Shown: one piece after another, positions 1 through 6,787 of the stretch
How the letters are laid out: each line of letters opens with the position of its first letter
Numbering within the stretch: the stretch's first letter is position 1
Source of the DNA: CAZVEV01 sp964625865
GTDB lineage: Bacteria; Planctomycetota; Phycisphaerae; SM23-33
DNA length: 13,498 nucleotides
Direction: 5' to 3'
Assembly (NCBI GenBank): GCA_964625865.1
Contig: CAZVEV010000154.1
Coordinates: forward strand, 1 to 13,498
Notes under the pieces: model-generated
Databases searched by the model: none
Told to the model about the DNA's origin: nothing
What the model saw: the letters and a program-made list of their open reading frames with translations, nothing else
Program-made: the position numbers and the translations under genes

Positions 1-56
1 GCTTCTATCGCGGCCGCATCCCCCCATCTGTTACCCTCATTTGAACCACGCCGAAA

Positions 57-243
57 TTTGATTCCGCGTGACCGTGCGTCGGTGGCCCGGGGGAGAGGGG
101 TTTGGGGGGAGGGGGAGCGTTCGGCGCTCGCTTGGCACTCCGCTTGAGGCCTGTTCACCACCTGGTGCATCCGTTTGGTCCGTTTCGCGCGTTCGTTGAG
201 GCCCAGGGACCGTCCTCAGGCCGACTTCAGACAGTATGATACC
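57..243. repeat. Dispersed repeat D, copy 1 (about 190 bp)
   Basis: First of three copies of a dispersed repeat, the others being at 6637-6756 and 11876-12099, all in the same orientation. Positions 125-240 align without gaps to 11961-12076, with 96 of 116 bases identical by my count, including a 21-base identical block around 181-201. The left part carries a shared landmark, TTCCGCGTGACCGTGC, near 62-77. Read on the minus strand, the copies share the peptide GRSLGLNERAKR, but this copy has an in-frame TGA just before it and most base differences between copies change the amino acid. It is therefore more likely non-coding or decayed than a gene. No transposase is seen. A hairpin closes the element at 253-268. 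Confidence 0.75.
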
Positions 244-252
244 CGATCTGGC

Positions 253-268
253 CTCGTTTACGAACGAG
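253..268. other. Hairpin at the right end of repeat D1
   Basis: Perfect 6-bp inverted repeat CTCGTT / AACGAG around the loop TACG. Copy D3 has a hairpin of different sequence at the corresponding place (12083-12099). There is no T-tract, so this is not a convincing terminator. Confidence 0.4.
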
Positions 269-484
269 TTTCAACCATACAGCGCCTAGTGCAGGCAGCG
301 GCCGCAGGGGAGGCAAGTTGCCATCGCCGCCAGTGCCGGGCGCGCCTAATGTGCCCGTCAAAGCCGCCAGCAACGTCACGATGCAAGCGTGTCTACTCAT
401 AGTCCCGCAACGCCGGCATGAAGACAGGCTCCCCGCGGGCCGCCGCCGGTCGGTGTCGGGCAAGTGCGTCCGACCCGCGAACCC
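269..484. other. Gap with no confident gene; possible decayed start of a secreted protein
   Basis: No full gene is seen between repeat D1 and the hydrolase gene. On the minus strand an ATG at 398-400 opens a signal-peptide-like stretch (MSRHACIVTLLAALTGTLG, then AP). After about 45 codons it runs into sequence with no recognisable domain and then into repeat D1. It could be the beheaded start of a gene once downstream of the hydrolase, or chance in GC-rich DNA. There is no strong ribosome binding site. Confidence 0.25.
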
Positions 485-1963
485 CTACTCCGCAGCTTCG
501 CCCGGGGTGCCGAACTGCTTTGCGATCCTCTCGGCGACCTGCTCGGCCAGTTTCCTGTAGACAGCGCCGCTGAAATGGACGTTATCACCGGTCTTCCATT
601 CGGCGTAGCCATCCCAACTCGTCACAACGCCGTGCAGGTCGTTGATCGCAATGTTGTGCTTGTCCATGACCTTCTTGGCTGCGGCGTTGTAGATCAGGTC
701 GTCCCCGGCCGGCATGTGGGGGGCGTTGGCGGGGACCGGCGTGGTGTTGGCCCAGATGACCTTGGCGCCGTTGGCCTTCAGCATCGTTACGATTCTGTCC
801 AGGTTCGCGGCGTATCTGGCCGGCGGGGCGTGCCAAGCGCCCTTCCGGCCGCGGAAGATGTCGTTGAGGCCGAAGTTGAAGTGGATCACGTCGTACTTCG
901 TCTCTTTGAGGTGTCGAGCGAACGAGTCGAAATCAGCCATGCACAGCACCGTGTTGCCGAAATTCAGGTATCCCTTGGGCTTGGGCTCCTTGTCGATCCG
1001 GTAACTTGGGACGCTGCCGAGCTTGGTGACGTTGGCTTTTCCGTCCAGCAGCCTGATCACGTGGTCGCCGTATCCCCCGCAGATCGAATCGCCGAAGATC
1101 AACACGCTCGGGAGCGCCGCGGTCTTCTTCGCCTGCTTGACAATGAATGCGGCCATGCCTTTATCTTCGAAGAACCCGCGCCAGTAGTTGTGGCCCTGCC
1201 CTTTCTTGATGTCGAGCGTGATTGGCCCGCCGAGCGCCTTGTAGCGCTCGGCCAGCAGGCCGGAGTTGCGATCCAGCGGCACCATTGTGTCCTTGTCACC
1301 ATGAACGATGTAGATCGGCACGCCAGCGGTGGCCAGCGGCTTGAGGCGAGCGATCGGGTTGTGCGCCGGCAACTGCTTGGCCAGTTGCTCTTCGCTCATG
1401 CCGTAGGCCTTGCAGGCCTGCTTCAATCCCGGCCAACTGGCCAGATCGCACACCGGGTAGATGCCTGCGATGCCGGCGACGAACTCGGGATGCTCCGACG
1501 CCCAGTTGACCATCTGCAGCCCGCCGCGGCTCCGGCCAATCAGGCACGCCTGGCGCGTCAGGTTCCGCCGTAGCGTCAGGTGCTTGTGAAACGCGGTCAG
1601 ATACCCTCGGGACCGGGGGTTGCCCAGCGGCACGTCAAGGTCCAAGCCGGCCACGGCGATGCCGTTGGCCAGGCACTTTGCGAACATCCACTTCTCGTAC
1701 TTGCCCGGGAGGTTGTAGTCGGTCGGGAAATACCACAGCCACGGCGTCTTCCGCCCGGGCCTGGCGCTGGCGGGCATCGCCAGGAAGCCGACCTTTCCCG
1801 CGACCGTCAGGATCTCGGCGCCGGCAGGAAGAATCTGCCGGCCCCTGTCGTTTCGCCGTGTGCGAGGTGGTGCGGGCGTCGGCTCATCGGCCGGATAACA
1901 TGGCAGGGCCAGCGTCCCGATGACTGCCGCTGTCGCGAGAAAGCAACCGTGTGTTCGGTTCAT
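485..1963 (-). CDS. Secreted two-domain hydrolase: alpha/beta-hydrolase plus SGNH/GDSL domain
   Basis: 492-aa secreted protein with two hydrolase domains. I chose the ATG at 1961-1963 because a Sec signal peptide follows at once (MNRTHGCFLATAAVIGTLAL) and a weak AAGGG lies 8-12 bases upstream; the frame stays open to 2164 but that extension looks non-coding. The N-terminal domain (about 45-275) is a prolyl-oligopeptidase/esterase-like alpha/beta-hydrolase with nucleophile motif GRSRGG (Ser145), HGDKDTMVP (Asp225) and GQGHNYW (His258). The C-terminal domain (about 285-485) is SGNH type: GDSI (Ser293), FGLND (Asn367) and the catalytic pair in DNVH (Asp460, His463). Both triads look intact. In this setting it may remove acyl groups from a polysaccharide; substrate is inference. 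It stands alone, transcribed divergently from the HzsA-like gene, with decayed or repeat DNA on both sides. Confidence 0.88.
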   Translation of the reverse strand: MNRTHGCFLATAAVIGTLALPCYPADEPTPAPPRTRRNDRGRQILPAGAEILTVAGKVGFLAMPASARPGRKTPWLWYFPTDYNLPGKYEKWMFAKCLANGIAVAGLDLDVPLGNPRSRGYLTAFHKHLTLRRNLTRQACLIGRSRGGLQMVNWASEHPEFVAGIAGIYPVCDLASWPGLKQACKAYGMSEEQLAKQLPAHNPIARLKPLATAGVPIYIVHGDKDTMVPLDRNSGLLAERYKALGGPITLDIKKGQGHNYWRGFFEDKGMAAFIVKQAKKTAALPSVLIFGDSICGGYGDHVIRLLDGKANVTKLGSVPSYRIDKEPKPKGYLNFGNTVLCMADFDSFARHLKETKYDVIHFNFGLNDIFRGRKGAWHAPPARYAANLDRIVTMLKANGAKVIWANTTPVPANAPHMPAGDDLIYNAAAKKVMDKHNIAINDLHGVVTSWDGYAEWKTGDNVHFSGAVYRKLAEQVAERIAKQFGTPGEAAE

Positions 1964-2311
1964 GAGGAATCCCTTGCTCTGTGTTGGCGATGATGCCCGG
2001 CAATCCCTGGACCGAGATTCCCCAGATGAACTCCGGCCGATTACCATCGCCAGCCTTTCTGAAGATCCTATCACCGATTGTGGGATCGGCAAGCATTGTT
2101 CTTGACCGATTGAGGGGGTCGCCGGGCGGTCCCGGGTCATGATGTCGCTCAGAATGGAGGGCAACCACAGTCCGGGGGCGCGTTGGGCTTGGGATTGGCT
2201 TGCCTGATGTCATGAAACGGTGCGATATGTCACGATTTGCCAGCACAAGCGGTCCCTCTATCCTCAGAAGTTCAATCATGATAAGACTTTGGGTGTAATA
2301 CCGGGTACTGT
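1964..2311. other. Intergenic region between divergent genes
   Basis: About 350 bp without a supportable gene. Long minus-strand frames cross it, but their peptides show no domain and one continues through a tRNA fragment. Apart from the weak promoter candidate I see nothing distinctive. Confidence 0.5.
2065..2092 (-). promoter_or_regulatory. Possible sigma70-like promoter of the hydrolase gene
   Basis: On the minus strand TTGCCG (2087-2092) is followed after 16 bases by TAGGAT (2065-2070), about 100 bases upstream of the chosen ATG. The match is moderate and could be chance. Confidence 0.25.
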
Positions 2312-2353
2312 ATTCGGAACCGAGGGTTGGGGGTTCGAATCCCTCCGGGCGTG
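2312..2353 (+). pseudogene. tRNA-Arg(UCG)-like 3' half, remnant in repeat copy R-A
   Basis: Canonical tRNA elements run in order from the anticodon loop: loop ATTCGGA (anticodon TCG at 34-36), 3' anticodon strand ACCGA, five-base variable loop GGGTT, T-stem GGGGG / CCCTC (four Watson-Crick pairs and one G-T) around TTCGAAT, acceptor 3' strand CGGGCGT and discriminator G. The five bases before the loop (ACTGT) do not pair with ACCGA, and no D-arm or complementary 5' acceptor strand lies upstream. It is therefore a 3' half only, not a functional tRNA. Arginine identity is by resemblance from memory. Confidence 0.65.
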
Positions 2354-2436
2354 TCTGTAAAACGTTACAGGTCAGCCAATTACGGCTGGCCTGTTCGTCT
2401 TTCTCGGGGTTTGTGTGGGTGCGTCCTGTTCCCGTT
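2325..2436 (+). repeat. Dispersed repeat R, copy A (tRNA 3' half plus hairpin)
   Basis: About 112-bp repeat also found at 6312-6423 and 12371-12482. Over the first 85 bases the copies align without gaps: 74/85 identical to copy C and 68/85 to copy B by my count. A and B are identical for 39 bases from CAGCCAATTACGG onward. The hairpin at 2367-2394 pairs ACAGGTCAGCC with GGCTGGCCTGT (11 bp, one T-G) over the loop AATTAC, followed by the loosely T-rich TCGTCTTTCTC. It resembles a tRNA gene's terminator, yet here it sits upstream of two divergent genes where it has nothing to terminate. Confidence 0.8.
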
Positions 2437-2480
2437 GACGTTTGGTTTTCTGCTTTCTGCGTTTCCAGCATACAGAGAAA

Positions 2481-2508
2481 TGGACAGTCGCCCATCTTGC
2501 GTGATAAA
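2481..2508 (+). promoter_or_regulatory. Possible promoter of the HzsA-like gene
   Basis: TGGACA (2481-2486) and GATAAA (2503-2508) are 16 bases apart, about 47 bases before the ATG. An alternative -35 (TTGACG, 2435-2440) lacks a good -10 partner. Weak. Confidence 0.25.
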
Positions 2509-2554
2509 CTCATTGAGCCGTCCGGTTTCAGGGCGTTTGTGAGGTACTGACTAT

Positions 2555-5500
2555 ATGATGCATACTACCAGTTACGCGGCCAGGTGTGTCGTGCTGGCCA
2601 TCGTTGTTGCTTTGTCGATGGCGGCCGCTGCCGGGCCCGCTCAGGCAGCAAAAGAGGACTTGTCTTGGATTATTGAGAGGCAGACATGGTTGGGCTCCTA
2701 TCTGGCCAGTCTGGAAGCGACAGTCAAGTCCGAGCGGGCGGCGGGCGCTATCCTCCCACCACCGGCGACCAGCGGAAAGCTTCCGGTGTATGCATACTCG
2801 GAGGTCAACAATGTCGACGCCGACGTCAAACTGAGCATCGACATCACCGGCGTGAAGGAATTCCATGTCAGCGTGTTTACCAGGGTGCTTCTCAACGATC
2901 TGGTTCTGGTCAAGGCCAACGGGGATACTCTCAAGTTGACATCGAAAACATGCGTCGTGACGGATGAATACAAGAACGTCAAGCCCAGGTACAATTTCCA
3001 TATCGCCAGCGATGGCGGCGTCAAGTGCGAAAATGCGTTCAAGGTCGTCCCTGACGGTAAGTATGCAAAGTTGACCGTCACGATGAAAAGGCAGGTCGGG
3101 GACACCTCGTTTATCTGCTTTACCCGCACGGCTGAGGAAGCAGCGAAGTTCGCCACGATGCAGCGGCGGCGATACGCTCTGAGGCGATACTGCAATGGTA
3201 AGCCCGCGACAATAACCGGTAAGGAACGCAGGTATTACGGGCGGATCACCCAGGATACGATTAACTGCCTTCCGACGGGGTTCACCGGGCTAGGTCCAGA
3301 GGTTCTGCAACGTTCGGCAGGAAAGCTGCTGGGCATGTTGGCTGGTCACAGCATCATGAAAGGCGAAGCGTTGGCGCTGGTCGACCTGAAACGCCTGGCC
3401 GGGACGCGAATTGCGAACCTGGATCAGTACCATCGCGTTGTGATGACCGCGATTCTCATGAGCGAGCGAGCCCGACGAGTCAGCGATCTGTACGGGAAGT
3501 ACTCCGGGGCGGCCGCCCGGGGACGCTACGCCATCAAGGGCTTCGATTGTCGCCCCTTCGCCGACAAGTTCTACCGTCGCCTGCGGGGAGGAAGGGCGCT
3601 GGCGGCGTCGAAAATCGACCCTGCCGACGGGGCAGCTTTTAGGGCGTTCTACACGTATCTCGACAAAGAGGCCGACGCATGCGACAAGCGGTTCTTCGAT
3701 GTCAAACTGGCTAAGGCCTTCGTTACCGGAGCCGCGGAGACCATCGCCTACGTCGACAAGGTCGCACCGGTATCACAAGCCGACAAGAAGGCGGTCGCCG
3801 CACTGAGCGGAACCATCGCGGCCGAACGCACCGACGGTGACAAGGTCTTGCAGGTTTTCAAGAAGCTCAAGTCGATCCGGCGGCGAATTCTGTTTACCCA
3901 TCCGGCGCTGGGGTTTGAGAAGATACTGATCAACCGCAACCCGCCAACATCATTCAGCCACAACAGCGATCAGCACCTGGGGCGCCACGCTCGCTTCGGT
4001 CCGGGCCTGACCGTTTTGAGCGGCTGGAAAACCAATAATCCCAAGGTAGTCTCGATCCTTTCGGGAAAGCTGCCTGCCGGTGCGACCCGCAACCCCGACG
4101 TGCATTTCGACGGTAAGAAGGTGGTCTTCGCCTTTGCGCCCAAGCTGGCCGACCCGCTCAAGCAGCGGTATTTCCTGTACGAGGCGGCGATTGACGGTTC
4201 GTGGGTCCGCCAACTTACCGGTACGGGACGAGACAAGCTTGAGACCTCCGGGCGTCGCGCGACGGTGATCATCGAAGACAACGATCCCTGCTACCTGCCA
4301 GACGGCGGTATCGCGTTTGTGTCCACACGCTGCCAGTCCTTCGGCCGCTGCCACGCCGGGCGATACTCACCGGCGTGGGTTCTGTATCGCGCCGACGCCA
4401 ACGGTGACAATATCCGACAACTGTCCTACAACAACGAGAATGAATACGAACCGTCGGTGCTCAATGACGGGCGGATCGTCTTCTGCCGTTGGGAGTACAC
4501 CAACCGGAGCGAGATCTACTACCACATGCTGTGGACTACCCGCCCGGACGGAACGGGTGTGGCGGCGTACTACGGCGCCGACACGGTCAGCCCGTTCATG
4601 GTCAGCGAGGCCACCGCGATCCCCGGTACCAACAAGAGCGTTGCGACGGCTACTGCGCATCACTCATTCACGACCGGAACGCTTCTTGTCATCAACCCGG
4701 CTAGAGGCGAGAACGGGGAGGGGCCGCTGACGCACCTGACACCGGAGATTCCCTACCCCGAAAGCCAAGGCCGACCCCGCATAACTTTCAGCCATCCCTA
4801 CCCGATTACCGACAAACTGTTCCTGGCCTCCCGCGCCGAGTACCCTGTGTCTGACTTCCAGGGCACGGTGTCTCCGCCGAACAAACGGGCGATCTACCTG
4901 CTGGACGCCTTCGGAGGACAGGAGCGGATCTACGAGGATTCGAGCGTCGCTTCGTTCTCACCGATTCCGGTCTGCAAGCGGAAGCGTCCGCCGGTTCTCC
5001 CGTCACTACTGCCCGAGACGCCCAAGGGAAACGAGGCTACCGTGTTTGTCCAGAACGTGTACCTCACACGCAACGATCCCAAGGGTCTGATCAAGCCCGG
5101 TTCGATCAAGGCGATCCGCGTTAACGCAATCGGCGTCCAGCCGCGAGCGAAGAGATCGGCGCTGCACCCGCTGGTCGGCGTCGAGATACCAAAGAAGGTG
5201 CTGGGGACCGTACCGGTTAATGCGGACGGTTCGGCGTTCTTCAAGGTGCCCGCCGGTATCAGCCTGCAACTGCAGACACTGGACGCCAACGGTATGGCGA
5301 TCATGACCGAACGATCGTTTTTCTACATGCAGCCAGGTGAATTTCGAAGCTGCACCGGTTGTCACGAGGAACCCGGTGCGGTCTCGTCGTCGGTCGCTAC
5401 GATCAGCAAACGTCAACCGCTTGCGCTAACTCCGCCGGCCGGGCCGAAGTATCCCGGTGGGCTGAGCTACGCTCGCACCGTCCAGCCGGTGCTGGACCGC

Positions 5501-6187
5501 TACTGCATTTCCTGCCACGGTCTGGACAAGACCGCCAAGAAAGTCAACCTGATCCATCAGCCGTCCAAGGGGTGGCGTGCGACCGTGCCCAGAGCGTTGA
5601 TTGAGCGGGGCAAGCACTATATCGGATACCTGAAGTACACCCGCAGTGAGGCGTCGAACAACTCCCGGCCTTACGACTACTTCGCACACGCCAATCCGGT
5701 CGCCCACATGCTGCTGAAGAACCACGGCAAGACGAATATGGACCACCAAAGTCGCCAGCGCATTTTCGACTGGATGGACGTAAACGCCCAGGTCTACGGT
5801 GATCTATTCCCCAATAAGATTGGCCATCGGCAGATTGCCCCGACCGGGCTCAAAGCCCTGCGCGAGTACATTGCGAGCGTATTGGGTGAGAAGATCGCCA
5901 AACAGCCCGCCCGGGCTCTCATCAACGTCGCCCAAGTCGACGAAAGCCGAATCCTGATGGCCCCGCTGGCGACCAGCGCCGGGGGCTGGGGACAGGTGAA
6001 GCCCGAATGGAAGAGCAAGGCGGAACCCGGCTACTTGAAAATGCTGGCCATGGTCAACCAGTGCATTGTCCGGGTAGAGAACGAGAACATTGCTGGATGG
6101 CGTCCTTCGCTGGTCCAGGGCGGTGGTGAGCAATGGGTAATCGACGCCCGCAAAGCCTACCGCGATAGCGTAAAGGGCAAGAAGTAG
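2555..6187 (+). CDS. HzsA-related secreted dihaem c-type cytochrome with beta-propeller
   Basis: 1210-aa exported protein. GAGGT at 2541-2545, nine bases before the ATG, supports the start. Residues 1-32 form a Sec signal peptide ending AQA. Residues about 70-200 look like a beta-sandwich; 200-440 are unassigned, mostly helical. From about 443 comes a TolB/WD40-like propeller in the HzsA style: a HLGRHAR motif, then repeats such as YLPDGGIAFVSTR and LNDGRIVFCRW. The C-terminal third has two haem c motifs, CTGCH (933-937) and CISCH (984-988), the second in a classic VQPVLDRYCISCHG context. This matches the architecture of hydrazine synthase alpha and its many planctomycete paralogues, with a longer N-terminus. 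No hzsB/C or hdh neighbours are present, so hydrazine synthesis is unlikely. The role is probably periplasmic redox or haem chemistry on an unknown substrate. It is a single-gene unit between repeats R-A and R-B. Confidence 0.85.
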   Translation: MMHTTSYAARCVVLAIVVALSMAAAAGPAQAAKEDLSWIIERQTWLGSYLASLEATVKSERAAGAILPPPATSGKLPVYAYSEVNNVDADVKLSIDITGVKEFHVSVFTRVLLNDLVLVKANGDTLKLTSKTCVVTDEYKNVKPRYNFHIASDGGVKCENAFKVVPDGKYAKLTVTMKRQVGDTSFICFTRTAEEAAKFATMQRRRYALRRYCNGKPATITGKERRYYGRITQDTINCLPTGFTGLGPEVLQRSAGKLLGMLAGHSIMKGEALALVDLKRLAGTRIANLDQYHRVVMTAILMSERARRVSDLYGKYSGAAARGRYAIKGFDCRPFADKFYRRLRGGRALAASKIDPADGAAFRAFYTYLDKEADACDKRFFDVKLAKAFVTGAAETIAYVDKVAPVSQADKKAVAALSGTIAAERTDGDKVLQVFKKLKSIRRRILFTHPALGFEKILINRNPPTSFSHNSDQHLGRHARFGPGLTVLSGWKTNNPKVVSILSGKLPAGATRNPDVHFDGKKVVFAFAPKLADPLKQRYFLYEAAIDGSWVRQLTGTGRDKLETSGRRATVIIEDNDPCYLPDGGIAFVSTRCQSFGRCHAGRYSPAWVLYRADANGDNIRQLSYNNENEYEPSVLNDGRIVFCRWEYTNRSEIYYHMLWTTRPDGTGVAAYYGADTVSPFMVSEATAIPGTNKSVATATAHHSFTTGTLLVINPARGENGEGPLTHLTPEIPYPESQGRPRITFSHPYPITDKLFLASRAEYPVSDFQGTVSPPNKRAIYLLDAFGGQERIYEDSSVASFSPIPVCKRKRPPVLPSLLPETPKGNEATVFVQNVYLTRNDPKGLIKPGSIKAIRVNAIGVQPRAKRSALHPLVGVEIPKKVLGTVPVNADGSAFFKVPAGISLQLQTLDANGMAIMTERSFFYMQPGEFRSCTGCHEEPGAVSSSVATISKRQPLALTPPAGPKYPGGLSYARTVQPVLDRYCISCHGLDKTAKKVNLIHQPSKGWRATVPRALIERGKHYIGYLKYTRSEASNNSRPYDYFAHANPVAHMLLKNHGKTNMDHQSRQRIFDWMDVNAQVYGDLFPNKIGHRQIAPTGLKALREYIASVLGEKIAKQPARALINVAQVDESRILMAPLATSAGGWGQVKPEWKSKAEPGYLKMLAMVNQCIVRVENENIAGWRPSLVQGGGEQWVIDARKAYRDSVKGKK

Positions 6188-6298
6188 ACATTGCCCAGGA
6201 ATGCGGATGCCAAGATCGGGGGCACGATGCACAATTACTGCCTTACAGGATTGCGAGTTGCTGCCAAATCGTAACCCGCATATGGTCCCAAAAACCAG

Positions 6299-6340
6299 CT
6301 TCCAAACCGCAGGTTACACGTTCGTGTCCTGTCTGGCGTG
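6299..6340 (+). pseudogene. tRNA-Arg-like 3' half, remnant in repeat copy R-B
   Basis: Anticodon loop CTTCCAA (one base from CTTCTAA of tRNA-Arg UCU), strand ACCGC, variable loop AGGTT, T-stem ACACG / CCTGT around TTCGTGT, acceptor strand CTGGCGT and G. Three T-stem pairs differ from copy A yet stay paired; pair 52-62 is broken (C-C) and position 58 is not A. The five bases before the loop (ACCAG) do not pair with ACCGC, so the 5' half is missing here too. Confidence 0.5.
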
Positions 6341-6423
6341 TTCGTAAAGCAATGCAGGCCAGCCAATTACGGCTGGCCTGTTCGTCTTTCTCGGGGTTCA
6401 TGAAGGTGTGGCTTGTTACCCTC
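6312..6423 (+). repeat. Dispersed repeat R, copy B
   Basis: Same-orientation copy of the repeat at 2325-2436 and 12371-12482, without gaps over 85 bases. It ends with TGTTACCCTC (6414-6423), found at the identical offset in copy C and degenerate at that offset in copy A. It begins about 110 bases after the HzsA-like stop codon. Confidence 0.8.
6354..6395 (+). terminator. Hairpin of repeat R-B, possible terminator of the HzsA-like gene
   Basis: GCAGGCCAGCC and GGCTGGCCTGT form a 10-bp stem plus a terminal G-T pair over AATTAC, followed by TCGTCTTTCTC. It is the best-paired of the three R hairpins and lies about 170 bases past the stop at 6187, so it can end that transcript. The tail is only moderately T-rich. 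Confidence 0.5.
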
Positions 6424-6440
6424 TTATCCATAAGAGGGTA
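6417..6440. other. Perfect 10-bp inverted repeat at the end of R-B
   Basis: TACCCTCTTA and TAAGAGGGTA pair perfectly over the loop TCCA. The left arm overlaps the conserved TGTTACCCTC end of repeat R; the right arm has no counterpart in copies A or C. It could be a second terminator, a protein-binding site or a recombination end. Confidence 0.5.
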
Positions 6441-6636
6441 CAGCGGGTCTGTACGCATAAACGCAGAAGTCGGCTTGCCGTAGGCTTGTTTCGGACTGTT
6501 GGTAACCGAGGGTCGGATTCGAACATGGCCGGCATGCGACACGGCCGTGTCGACCTGACGACGAACTACTATAGCGATCCTGTTCTGCTCGACGTGGCCG
6601 GGGCGACGCCAACGGCAGGGCGGCCAAGGGAGCGTA

Positions 6637-6756
6637 GGCTGACTGATAGGAAATCTGATTCCGCGTGACCGTGCATCGGTGGCCCCTTCGACAGGGCTCA
6701 GGACAAGCCCTTCGACATAGCTCAGGGCCACCTGCCGGGGGTGAGGGGTTTAGGGC
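6637..6756. repeat. Dispersed repeat D, copy 2 (truncated and interrupted)
   Basis: The first 48 bases match 11876-11923 in D3 at 41 positions, and TTCCGCGTGACCGTGC matches D1. After GGTGGCC the element is split by a tandem 24-bp repeat (6684-6731), then resumes as GGGGGTGAGGGGTTT like D1. The right-hand 130 bp present in D1 and D3 are missing; sulfatase coding sequence begins within about 30 bases. Confidence 0.65.
6684..6731. repeat. Tandem pair of 24-bp CCCTTCGACA...CTCAGG units
   Basis: Two adjacent 24-base units start CCCTTCGACA (6684-6707 and 6708-6731), sharing GCTCAGG. The motif resembles a short CTTCGACAGGCTCAGG-type repeat that I recall as widespread in environmental bacterial genomes. 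It interrupts repeat D2 and is the younger insertion. Confidence 0.65.
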
Positions 6757-6787
6757 TTTCTGGGAGGACGTCGCGCAGGACGATCTT

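Noticed and set aside
464..1573. 369-codon plus-strand frame
   Set aside because: Antisense shadow of the SGNH hydrolase gene, whose catalytic motifs clearly lie on the minus strand.
1884..2513. Long minus-strand frame with RPEGFEPPTLG-type peptide
   Set aside because: This peptide is the antisense translation of a tRNA T-arm, a familiar source of false hypothetical proteins; it is explained by the tRNA fragment in R-A.
2555..6187. Reading the HzsA-like protein as evidence of an anammox organism
   Set aside because: HzsA-like paralogues are common in non-anammox planctomycetes and no other hydrazine-pathway gene is present.
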